Shown here: piece by piece, positions 6,628 through 13,334 of the stretch | Layout: every line of letters begins with the position of its first letter | How positions within the stretch are numbered: the first letter of the stretch is position 1 | From: an uncultured Cloacibacillus sp. | GTDB lineage: Bacteria; Synergistota; Synergistia; Synergistales; Synergistaceae | Assembly (NCBI GenBank): GCA_900545755.1 | Contig: URAG01000044.1 | Location: forward strand, 1-17,533 | DNA length: 17,533 nt | Direction: 5' to 3' | The notes under the pieces: generated by a model | Seen by the model: the letters and a program-made list of their open reading frames with translations, nothing else | What the model was told of the DNA's origin: nothing | Database searches by the model: none | Position numbers and translations under genes: made by a program

Positions 6628-7178
6628 TACTTTCTGCCGCCGCGGGATTTCGACGCCCGCCATTCGTCCTTCTTTACAATATAAATAATGTGCGGCATCT
6701 CAATTCCCCTGTAAATTTTTATCAAGCTCCCGCGTTCCGCCATGCCGAGCCGTTCCGCCACGTGCCGCGAGGCGCTGTTTTCAGGACGTATCTCGGCGAT
6801 GACCTCTTCGGCGCGTAGTTGGTCGAACGCATAATCAATGCAGGCCGACGCGCCTTCCGTAGCGTAGCCGCGCCCCCAGAAATCTTTGCCGAGAATGTAG
6901 GCGACGCCCATGCGGCGCGCGCCGTCCACCGTTTCGAGCAGCGGGCCGATGAATCCAGCGAGCGCGCCGCCTTCGCGCTCGACCGCCGCGAGGTAGCTGA
7001 AGCCTTCGCGCCGGTACCTCGCAATGTTTTCTGCTATCCACGCGCGCACTTCGCCGTCCGAAAAGCCGTGCTCCCAGGCGTACATCACCCGCGCGTCGCC
7101 GAGAATTTTGCGCGCCGCTTCAAAATCCGCCTCCGCCATCTCGCGCAGCAGAAGCCGCTCCGTTTCTATGACAAGCAT
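6627..7178 (-). CDS. GNAT family N-acetyltransferase (RimJ/RimL type)
   Basis: The 183-residue protein opens with ETERLLLREM, the typical start of the Acetyltransf_3 (RimJ/RimL) subgroup. It has the acetyl-CoA-binding region around LGKDFWGRGYATEGASA (motif A, R/Q-x-x-G-x-G/A style) and the late PENSASRHVAERLGM motif with the conserved N-x-x-S. These enzymes acetylate ribosomal protein N-termini, antibiotics or small amines; the target here is unknown. I chose ATG 7178 (MLVIETERL) because GGGAGGA is 4-5 nt upstream; the longer in-frame ATG at 7199 lacks a site. It lies 71 bp downstream of the PucR-type gene on the same strand and could be read through from it. Confidence 0.85.
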   Translation of the reverse strand: MLVIETERLLLREMAEADFEAARKILGDARVMYAWEHGFSDGEVRAWIAENIARYRREGFSYLAAVEREGGALAGFIGPLLETVDGARRMGVAYILGKDFWGRGYATEGASACIDYAFDQLRAEEVIAEIRPENSASRHVAERLGMAERGSLIKIYRGIEMPHIIYIVKKDEWRASKSRGGRK

Positions 7179-7204
7179 GGAATCCTCCCTTCGCCGCATG
7201 CCGG

Positions 7205-7235
7205 TTTTTTCAGCGCCTCGCGGCGTTTTTCGCGC
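7205..7235. repeat. Dispersed GCCTCGC repeat, copy A
   Basis: TTTTTTCAGCGCCTCGCGG followed by CGTTTTTCGCG matches three other intergenic or gene-end copies in the window (12457, 12697, 13303). CGCC and GGCG in it form a small hairpin followed by TTTTT on the plus strand. Confidence 0.45.
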
Positions 7236-7249
7236 TTTTGCGCTTCGCT

Positions 7250-8884
7250 TTACTGCCAGTTGTTGACGTTCATCATATTCAACTTGAGCGCGATGTCTAC
7301 GGCGAGGCGTTCTTCGTGGTTGTGAAGGTCCGCCTCAAGCAGTTCACAGATTTTTGAGAAGCGGTATTTGACAGAGTTGTAATGTATCAGCAGCAGCTCG
7401 CTCGCCATTTTCAGATTCCAGCCGCATTTTATGATCGCCTCGAGCGTTTCGGTCAGCGAGGCGTTGTACTTCGCGTCGTAGTCGGCGAGCGGCCTTACGT
7501 AGCGCTCTATGAACTCGCTTGCTTCGCTCGTACCCGCTATGGATGATAGCAGCCTGTATATACCCATGCGGCTGTAGAAGAGTATGCAGTCGAATTTTTC
7601 TATCTGGTACCCGAGGTTTATCGAAGTGCGCGCCTGTCTGTAGCTTTTGTGAATGTCGCGGATGTTCTGGAAGTATTCTCCGACGCCCATCGTGACGGTG
7701 AAGATCATTTTACCGGCTATCCTGCTGCGTATCGCGCCGAAGACTCCTTCAAGCTGCGCGTATATTTTATTCTGATCGTATTTCTCCGGCGAGACTATGA
7801 ATACGGCGAGGTCGCTCTGTTTGTAGCATTTCGCGCCGGGAAAGGCCGCGAGCATCTGGCTTATCGATACGTCGAAGATGCTGCGCGACGCCTCTTGGAG
7901 CTTCGAGTCTTTTTCGAGGTCGAAGCCCGTGACGTAGTATTTTTTTATATTGTTTATGTCGACTATGACGACGAATCCGCCGTTGTGGAAATCCCACCCG
8001 TAGAGGCGGGCGCGGCTGTGTATTTCCGTCTCCGTCTTGACGTTGTTGGTCAGCAGGTCTTCGAGGAAGACGTCGCGGTATTTATCCTCTATGCGCTGGC
8101 TTGCGACCATGTCCATCATTCTGAGCGCGATCACCGTCGCAGCGTATTCGAGCGCGGCCGCCGTCATATCGTTGTCGCGGGCGAGCCTGCCGTCGCCGTC
8201 GAGCAGTATGCAGCCGAAGTTCTCCACGCTGTTGGCGACGCTGTGGCAGATATACTGCGACAATATCTCCGGCGTCAGCTCGTCGAAGCTCATTCCCGCG
8301 AGGCGGGCGCATATGCCGCCTGCGCCGTCCGAACGGTGTATGCGGCGGAAGCGCGTGTCGACGAAGACGGCGCTGCGCCCGAGCAGTGACCGCAGCGCGG
8401 AGAGCACGTCCTCGATGCTGTTTCCATTGACTGCGAGGCGCAGGAATTCGTTGTGTATCTTCTCGGAGTAGATGAGCCGTGCGGACCGCCTGTCGACTAC
8501 GGCGGCCGTTACGGGGTTTATTATGTCGCGAAAGGCGTATTTTTCCGGGACGGAGATTATAGGGAAGCCGAGCAGATCCGCGGCGGCTAGCGCTTCGTGC
8601 GGTATCTCGTCTATGAAGCGGCCCGTCTTCACGGCGAGGCCGGCGGCGTTTTTCTTGTGCAGCTGGTAGACGAGCTCCGTCAGCAGCCGTTTGTCGTTTT
8701 TAACGGCGAAAGCGGTGGTGAGCACCAGCTCCTCGCCGCGCAGCCACGCGGAGCCGTCCGGAGTGTCCACCACCGTGACGGAGGCTATTTTCCTGCGGAG
8801 GCCGTTCCTCCCAGCAAGAAGCTTTATGCCGGAAAGAAACGGCATCTCAAGCAGATCTTCAACTGTTACGGCGTTTTCGTTCAC
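7250..8884 (-). CDS. PucR family transcriptional regulator
   Basis: This 544-residue regulator has the standard PucR architecture. The N-terminal PucR ligand-sensing domain (about residues 9-125) opens VEDLLEMPFLSGIKLLAG and includes LRGEELVLTTAF. A middle CdaR GGDEF-like region (about 270-400) is followed by the C-terminal PucR helix-turn-helix. This HTH includes AIIKCGWNLKMASELLLIHY and NSVKYRFSKICELL, the conserved 'H-x-N-T/S-V-x-Y-R' element. PucR proteins usually activate purine, amino-acid or sugar-acid catabolism genes nearby. The start is GTG 8884 with GGGAG 9 nt upstream; an ATG at 8900 is out of frame. It is divergent from the DUF5058/M20 operon, so that operon is its likeliest target. 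Confidence 0.9.
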   Translation of the reverse strand: MNENAVTVEDLLEMPFLSGIKLLAGRNGLRRKIASVTVVDTPDGSAWLRGEELVLTTAFAVKNDKRLLTELVYQLHKKNAAGLAVKTGRFIDEIPHEALAAADLLGFPIISVPEKYAFRDIINPVTAAVVDRRSARLIYSEKIHNEFLRLAVNGNSIEDVLSALRSLLGRSAVFVDTRFRRIHRSDGAGGICARLAGMSFDELTPEILSQYICHSVANSVENFGCILLDGDGRLARDNDMTAAALEYAATVIALRMMDMVASQRIEDKYRDVFLEDLLTNNVKTETEIHSRARLYGWDFHNGGFVVIVDINNIKKYYVTGFDLEKDSKLQEASRSIFDVSISQMLAAFPGAKCYKQSDLAVFIVSPEKYDQNKIYAQLEGVFGAIRSRIAGKMIFTVTMGVGEYFQNIRDIHKSYRQARTSINLGYQIEKFDCILFYSRMGIYRLLSSIAGTSEASEFIERYVRPLADYDAKYNASLTETLEAIIKCGWNLKMASELLLIHYNSVKYRFSKICELLEADLHNHEERLAVDIALKLNMMNVNNWQ

Positions 8885-9303
8885 GGAGCGTCACTCCCAT
8901 AATTTTGCTGCGCTGTGCCGAGGCTTCATTTTGTCTTTCGTGTACAAAGACGATGCTTTTTTATTATATCATGACGACCTCCCGTCCGTCCCGCGCGCTC
9001 CGGACGGACGAGGCTTGTACCGTATGGACGTGGATTTTCGCATTTTTATGTACTTCGCGAATAAACGCCGTGCTTTGCGGATCGCCGGAATGCGCGCGCT
9101 GAGCGCGCGCCGGCGGGGTTTTGTCCGCGAAGTATATATGGAAGACAAAAACTGCGCGATATTCATGTACGCGCGCGATAATTTCACGCGCGGCCCGCGT
9201 CCGTATAATTTATTTCGTTCTCATCGGAACGAGGCCGACGCGGCCGCTCTGTCTCGTTTCCGCGGTGGGCTGACGCTTAAATAAAAATATGGGGTGTGGG
9301 AAA
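8885..9303. promoter_or_regulatory. Divergent control region between pucR-type gene and DUF5058 operon
   Basis: No gene is seen in these 419 bp. Toward the regulator, an extended -10 TGATATAAT lies at 8963-8971 (minus strand). Its -35 zone overlaps a perfect inverted repeat, CGTCCGTCC / GGACGGACG (8983-8991 / 9002-9010). Its early transcript covers another, GTCTTT / AAAGAC (8933-8938 / 8946-8951). Mid-region, TACTTCGCG (9051-9059) pairs with CGCGAAGTA (9126-9134) around a GC-only hairpin (9092-9110). Toward the operon, a perfect TATAAT (9204-9209) has only a weak -35 (TTTCAC). It is followed by the leader hairpin GGAACGAG...CTCGTTTCC (9225-9262). The inverted repeats are candidate binding sites for the PucR regulator; which one is the operator cannot be decided here. 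Confidence 0.6.
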
Positions 9304-10017
9304 ATGGACGACTATCTCAAAATTGCCAACTCCGGCATAGCATGGCTTTTATGCGCTGCGACGGTTGCCATCACCGTCCTCCAGGCCGTCCTTTACGTGA
9401 GGATGGCGCGCAGGACGGCGCGCGAGGCGAAGATCGACCCGACGGTCGTGAAGACTTCATTCAGAATCGGACTTATATCCGCGATAGGCCCCGCGATGGG
9501 CGTATTTATCGTCATGGTCGGACTTATGGCCGCGATAGGCGGCCCGATGGCGTGGCTGCGCCTTTCGATAATCGGAGCGGCTCCGACGGAACTGACCGCG
9601 GCCACTTACGGCGCGCAGGCCTCGGGCGTCGAGCTCGGCGGCGAGGGCTACGGGCTTACTGCGATGGCCGTGTCGTGGTTCGCGATGGCGCTGAACGGCG
9701 CAGGATGGCTCATCTTTACGGGGCTCTTCACGCCGAGCCTTGAAAAACTCCGCGAGCACATGAGCGGAGGAGACACGAAATGGCTCATCGTCCTCTCCGG
9801 CGCTTGCTCGCTTGGTATTTTCGGCTATCTCAACAACAACGAAATCATAAAAGGCGGCGGAAGCGCGCTCGCGTCGATTTCAGGGGCTTTGTGCATGGTG
9901 TTGCTCGTCAAATACGTAGTGCCGAAATGCCCTAAGCTCATGGAATACTCGCTCGGCATAGCGATGATAGTCGGAATGGCATGCGCCGTCGTATTCGACA
10001 CGATGGCCGGGAAGTAA
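9304..10017 (+). CDS. DUF5058 family membrane protein
   Basis: This 237-residue protein matches the DUF5058 pattern: an opening YLKIANSGIAWLLCAATVA helix, SAIGPAMGVFIVMVGLMAAIGGPMAWLRLS in the second membrane region, then GAAPTELTAATYGAQA. Five to six membrane helices are predicted (about residues 10-31, 52-76, 118-140, 158-177, 185-205, 213-232). No function is established for the family; its neighbours suggest a transporter part. I prefer ATG 9304 (MDDYLK), preceded by a G-rich GGTGTGGGA, over the in-frame ATG 9289, which has no ribosome binding site. It is first gene of an operon with a second membrane protein (16 bp gap) and an M20 amidohydrolase. Confidence 0.8.
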   Translation: MDDYLKIANSGIAWLLCAATVAITVLQAVLYVRMARRTAREAKIDPTVVKTSFRIGLISAIGPAMGVFIVMVGLMAAIGGPMAWLRLSIIGAAPTELTAATYGAQASGVELGGEGYGLTAMAVSWFAMALNGAGWLIFTGLFTPSLEKLREHMSGGDTKWLIVLSGACSLGIFGYLNNNEIIKGGGSALASISGALCMVLLVKYVVPKCPKLMEYSLGIAMIVGMACAVVFDTMAGK

Positions 10018-10033
10018 GCGGGAGGCGCGTAAA

Positions 10034-10699
10034 ATGGAAAACAAGACTATGGAAAACTGGAAAAGAAGCTGCACCCGCATAGGAGCGCCGACGAACCTAC
10101 TCGCCGCGGCGACGTCGTTCATACCGGTGCTGTGGCTATGCTCGACATACGACTGCTGGCCTGCGCTCGACGTCGTCCTGATGGCCTGGAGCATGGTTGC
10201 TCTATCGTTCGGTGCCTTCTACTTCGTCGAACCTATCTCCTACTACGCGGCGCTCGGCATGTCCGGGACCTACCTCAGCTTCCTCTCAGGCAATATTGGG
10301 AACATGCGCGTCCCGGTGGCCGCAATGGCGCTCGAATCCACCGACAGCCAGCCCGGCACTCTTCAGGCCGAGGTCGCATCGACGATGGCGATATGCGGCT
10401 CAATTATAACGAACCTCGTATTCACGACGATGGCGGCGATAGTCGGCGCGGCGGTCGTCGCAATACTTCCGGAATTCATCGTCGACGCGCTTACGAAGTA
10501 CGCGGCCGCGGCGATATTCGGCGGCACCTTCGGCAATTTCGCGATAAAATACCCGAAGGTGGCGGTTTTTTCACTCGGCCTGCCGCTTGCGATAAAGCTG
10601 ACGGTCGGCGCGCCGGCCTGGCTCCTCATCGTCATATCGGTCTTCGGCAGCCTCGCCGTCGCGAGATTCTTCTACGTGCGCGAACACAGAACAGCTTAA
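10034..10699 (+). CDS. Uncharacterised membrane protein, putative partner of the DUF5058 protein
   Basis: I do not recognise a named family. The 221-residue protein has a short basic N-terminus, then about six membrane helices (roughly residues 20-36, 44-66, 70-90, 118-142, 150-175, 185-213). Polar, glycine-rich loops sit between them: SGNIGNMRVPVAA (about 86-98) and STMAICGSIITN (about 116-127). A further GGTFGNFAIKYPK (about 160-172) resembles substrate-lining loops of transporters. The start is ATG 10034 with GGGAGG 9 nt upstream. It sits between the DUF5058 gene (16 bp) and the M20 gene (22 bp), so the three are surely co-transcribed. Inference: the two membrane proteins form a two-subunit carrier that supplies the amidohydrolase. 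An alternative is a sensor or a channel. Confidence 0.7.
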   Translation: MENKTMENWKRSCTRIGAPTNLLAAATSFIPVLWLCSTYDCWPALDVVLMAWSMVALSFGAFYFVEPISYYAALGMSGTYLSFLSGNIGNMRVPVAAMALESTDSQPGTLQAEVASTMAICGSIITNLVFTTMAAIVGAAVVAILPEFIVDALTKYAAAAIFGGTFGNFAIKYPKVAVFSLGLPLAIKLTVGAPAWLLIVISVFGSLAVARFFYVREHRTA

Positions 10700-10721
10700 C
10701 CATATAAGGAGGAACAGTGCA

Positions 10722-11897
10722 ATGTGGCAGGAATGTGAAAAACTGCAAGATTATATAGTAGGGCTTAGAAGAGACCTTCATAAGATACCGGAGACCGGGA
10801 CGGATCTCCCGGATACGCAGGCCTACATCTGCGCGGAACTCGACAGGCTCGGCGTCTGCTACTCGAAAAACAAGGGAGACTCCGGAATAATCGGGGAGAT
10901 AAAGGGCGGGAAGCCCGGAAAGACCGTCCTGCTCCGCGCCGACATCGACGCGTTGCCGATACATGAGGAGACGGGGCTTCCTTTCGCATCGCAGCACGAT
11001 GGGAAAATGCACGCCTGCGGTCACGACACGCACGCCGCCATGCTCATCGGCGCGTTGAAGGTTCTCAACGAACACCGCGAAGAACTGAACGGAAACGTGA
11101 AATTCGTATTCCAGACCGCCGAGGAAATTTCCAAGGGCTCGCAGATAGCGATAAAAGAGGGCGTAATGGACGGCGTCGACGCGGTGTTCGGAATACATAT
11201 CGGCTCTATACTCGGCCCGTCGCTCCCGTCGGGGACAATCTCCGTCGTTCCCGGCTGCTGCATGGCCTCGTTCGACCGCTTCGTCCTGACGGTGAAAGGC
11301 AATGGCTGCCACGGCTCCACGCCGGAAAAAGGCGTCGACCCGATAAACATCGCCTGCAACGTCGTGCTCTCGCTCCAGGAAGTTATAGCGCGCGAAATTG
11401 CCGGTACGAAGCCTGCGGTCCTCACGGTAGGGATGATAAACGGCGGGTTTGCATATAACATAATCCCCTCGGAGGTTAAAATAGAAGGAACGATCCGCGC
11501 CGTCGAGGAGTCCGTGCGCCAGCAGCTCGCCAAGCGCATTGAAGAGATATCGAAAAACATCGCCGCCGCCTTCCGCGGAAGCGTCGATTTCTTTATGGAC
11601 TGGGGCGCGCCGCCCGTCATCAACGACGAAAAGATGGCCGCGCTCGCCGCGAAGGCCGCCGCGAAGGTCCTCGGCGAAGAGCACGTGGTGACGGCGCAGG
11701 ACGCGCCGAACATGGGCGGCGAAGACTTTGCCTACTATCTCGCGGAAAAACCGGGAGCTTTCATGTTCCTGAGCTCCGCCGACGCAGCGAAGCACACCGA
11801 CGTGCCGCACCACAACCCGAAATTCATGGTCGACGAAGACGTGCTCAGCAAAGGCAGCGCCGTATTCGTTTCGATAGTCGAAGATTTCCTCAAATAA
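10722..11897 (+). CDS. M20D family amidohydrolase / peptidase
   Basis: The 391-residue cytoplasmic metallohydrolase has the M20D motif set in order: LLRADIDALP (71-79), HACGHDTHAA with C99 and H101, the catalytic pair in QTAEE (E134/E135), GIHIG with H159, and HHNPKF near the end (H364). All likely di-metal ligands are present, so it should be active. Family members cleave amide bonds in N-acyl amino acids, hippurate, IAA-amino acids, aminobenzoyl-glutamate or short peptides. The residues after TAEE (ISKGSQIAIKEG) differ from the common GGGGA version. ATG 10722 has a strong AAGGAGG 9 nt upstream. It is third in the operon with two membrane proteins, which suggests uptake followed by hydrolysis. 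It is followed by tandem terminators. Confidence 0.9.
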   Translation: MWQECEKLQDYIVGLRRDLHKIPETGTDLPDTQAYICAELDRLGVCYSKNKGDSGIIGEIKGGKPGKTVLLRADIDALPIHEETGLPFASQHDGKMHACGHDTHAAMLIGALKVLNEHREELNGNVKFVFQTAEEISKGSQIAIKEGVMDGVDAVFGIHIGSILGPSLPSGTISVVPGCCMASFDRFVLTVKGNGCHGSTPEKGVDPINIACNVVLSLQEVIAREIAGTKPAVLTVGMINGGFAYNIIPSEVKIEGTIRAVEESVRQQLAKRIEEISKNIAAAFRGSVDFFMDWGAPPVINDEKMAALAAKAAAKVLGEEHVVTAQDAPNMGGEDFAYYLAEKPGAFMFLSSADAAKHTDVPHHNPKFMVDEDVLSKGSAVFVSIVEDFLK

Positions 11898-11916
11898 CAG
11901 GACAGAAACACGCTGA

Positions 11917-11944
11917 GGGGGCCGCGGATGGCGGCCCCCTTTTC
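11917..11944 (+). terminator. Intrinsic terminator of the DUF5058/M20 operon
   Basis: GGGGGCCGC and GCGGCCCCC pair over 9 bp around GGATG, followed by TTTTT. It starts 20 bp after the M20 stop codon. Confidence 0.9.
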
Positions 11945-11965
11945 ATTGCCTACAGCGCGCGCCGC

Positions 11966-12003
11966 AAAGCCGCAGGAAGCCTCGCGCATCCGGCGGCTTT
12001 TTT
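11966..12003 (+). terminator. Second tandem terminator-like hairpin
   Basis: AAAGCCGC (11966-11973) pairs with GCGGCTTT (11993-12000), with GGA/TCC inside, and a run of six T follows. It contains GCCTCGCG and TTTTTTGCG, loosely like the dispersed repeat family of this window, so it may be a repeat serving as a terminator. Confidence 0.65.
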
Positions 12004-12087
12004 GCGTGACGGCGCGGACGCCACAGCGGCATAGATTTAAGTTACAATATCCGCGTATGGACGAAAAGCGAAAAGGAGGAGATTTCC

Positions 12088-12435
12088 ATGATAGACCTTG
12101 AAGGGCTCTGGCGCGACGCGAAGGCCGGCACGCCCGTCTGCGCCGTCACCGGGACGACGAAGAACGCGGTCCTGAACGCGATCACGGAGGGCGCGCGCAC
12201 GATCGAAGACATAGAAGCGGCGGTGCCGCTCTGCGGCGGCGAGTGCGCGCTGCGCAACGTCTCCGGCTGCGGCTGCCGAGAGAACGCCGCGGCGCTGTTA
12301 AAAATTTACGTCCCCGTCTTCGAAATGATGACCGAGGGCGGCGGCTGCCGCCACGGCAAGCCCGCGCCGAAGCCGGAGGGCTGCACCGGCGTCCGCACCG
12401 AAAAGTGCGGCGGCTGCACAGGCTGCGGCGCGTAG
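12088..12435 (+). CDS. Small Cys-rich BFD-like (2Fe-2S-binding type) protein
   Basis: This 115-residue protein has ten cysteines (18, 49, 53, 61, 63, 87, 99, 107, 110, 113). Residues 16-75 recall the BFD-like [2Fe-2S] domain: a Cys near the N-terminus, then AITEGARTIEDIEAAV, then CGGEC and a GCGC pair before a closing helix. The usual first CxC is reduced to one cysteine (VCAV), so the cluster ligands may differ. The C-terminal tail (83-115) is low-complexity, with glycine, proline and CGGCTGC, and could bind metal. Function is unknown; a redox or metal-handling role is inference. ATG 12088 has AAGGAGGAG a few bases upstream. It is flanked by a terminator-rich gap before and a repeat block after, so it is probably monocistronic. 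Confidence 0.6.
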   Translation: MIDLEGLWRDAKAGTPVCAVTGTTKNAVLNAITEGARTIEDIEAAVPLCGGECALRNVSGCGCRENAAALLKIYVPVFEMMTEGGGCRHGKPAPKPEGCTGVRTEKCGGCTGCGA

Positions 12436-12773
12436 CGGAAATCGTCCTGAAATCAAAAATTTCAGCGCCTCGCTGGATTTTTTGCGTTTTACAAAACAGC
12501 GTCCGCGGCACGGCGCGGAGTAAAAACGGCTCGGCCCGCTGCCCCTGCGCTTGGTGCGGCGTTCTCTCATTGAAGCGGGCGTTCGTGTGTTCCGCATCCC
12601 GCCGAAGATGTCGGCGGCGTTCAGCCGGCGTTTTTCTTAAACGGCTGACGCCTAAAAGCGGCGGAAAATCCGCGGCGCTGCCTACGGCGAGGCTGGAAAT
12701 TTCACTGCCTCGCGGGATTTTCACGCGATCGCCAATCGAAACGAAAAAATTAAAATACAGGAGACAACGATAA
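12436..12773. repeat. Block of dispersed palindromic repeats, no gene seen
   Basis: This 338-bp gap opens and closes with direct copies of the window's dispersed repeat: copy B (12457-12486) and copy C (12697-12727), both AAATTTCA followed by GCCTCGC and a T-run. Each copy has a palindromic partner: CTGAAAT/ATTTCAG (12448-12464), and GCGAGGC/GCCTCGC around GAAATTTC (12688-12714). Between them a long hairpin pairs GGCGT-CAGCCG with CGGCTGACGCC (12616-12652). Open frames crossing it are low-complexity Arg/Ala-rich and have no start signals, so I regard them as spurious. The mscL promoter must lie at its right end, but no clear -35/-10 pair is visible. Confidence 0.55.
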
Positions 12774-13217
12774 ATGACAGGATGGATAAAAGAATTTAAA
12801 GAATTTGCGGTGCGCGGCAACGTCATGGACATGGCAGTCGGCGTCATAATAGGCGCGGCCTTCGGCAAAATCGTCACCTCGCTCGTCAACGATGTGATAA
12901 TGCCGCCGATAGGGCTGCTCGCGGGCGGCATGGACTTCTCGAACCTTTTCATAAACCTTTCCGGCACGCCCGCCGCGACGCTCGCCGAGGCGAGGGCGGC
13001 GAGCCTTCCGGTCATCGCCTACGGCTCGTTCATCAACACCGTCATCAACTTCCTGATACAGGCCTGGGCGATCTTCCTCGTCGTCAAGTGCGCGAACAGG
13101 CTGCGCAAGCGCGCCCCAGAAGCGCCGAAGCCCGCGCCGCGGCTTTGCCCCTACTGCTTTTCCGAAATAAACGAAAAGGCGACGAGATGCCCCCACTGCA
13201 CCTCTGAGCTGGAATAG
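12774..13217 (+). CDS. mscL: Large-conductance mechanosensitive channel MscL with C-terminal zinc ribbon
   Basis: MscL opens a wide pore under membrane tension to release osmolytes. The start [20 protein letters not shown] (residues 8-27) is the family signature, and the second membrane helix lies near [20 protein letters not shown] (85-104). The core is of normal length (about 110 residues). A Pro-rich linker follows, then CPYC (C125/C128) and CPHC (C139/C142), a short zinc ribbon facing the cytoplasm and absent from E. coli MscL. The zinc ribbon is known in some MscL proteins; its role is unclear. ATG 12774 has AGGAGA 9-10 nt upstream. It is a single gene, ended by a strong hairpin shared with the convergent MATE gene. 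Confidence 0.95.
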   Translation: MTGWIKEFKEFAVRGNVMDMAVGVIIGAAFGKIVTSLVNDVIMPPIGLLAGGMDFSNLFINLSGTPAATLAEARAASLPVIAYGSFINTVINFLIQAWAIFLVVKCANRLRKRAPEAPKPAPRLCPYCFSEINEKATRCPHCTSELE

Positions 13218-13256
13218 AACCGCCGGAAGATTCATGTAAGGCCGCAATAAAACGCA

Positions 13257-13286
13257 GCCCGCCGCGTTTCTCATGACGCGGCGGGC
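13257..13286. terminator. Bidirectional terminator between mscL and the MATE gene
   Basis: GCCCGCCGCGT and ACGCGGCGGGC form a perfect 11-bp stem around an 8-nt loop. The plus side continues TTGTCGTATT and the minus side TGCGTTTTATT. It lies between convergent genes. Confidence 0.8.
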
Positions 13287-13302
13287 TTGTCGTATTCCGC
13301 GG

Positions 13303-13334
13303 ATTTTTTCACTGCCTCGCGGGTTTTTCCAGCG
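13303..13334. repeat. Dispersed GCCTCGC repeat, copy D, overlapping a gene end
   Basis: TTTTTTCACTGCCTCGCGGG with following TTTTTC matches copies at 7205, 12457 and 12697. It overlaps the last codons and stop of the MATE gene (EKPARQ, stop at 13309), so the repeat supplies that protein's C-terminus. Confidence 0.5.

Noticed and set aside
10632..11813. Long minus-strand open frame opposite the M20 gene
   Set aside because: It is an antisense shadow of a strong coding frame, rich in Arg and His, with no start signal.
12182..13015. Long minus-strand open frame through the repeat block and mscL
   Set aside because: It crosses two well-supported plus-strand genes, is low-complexity Arg/Ala/Ser, and follows the repeat palindromes; a product of high GC.
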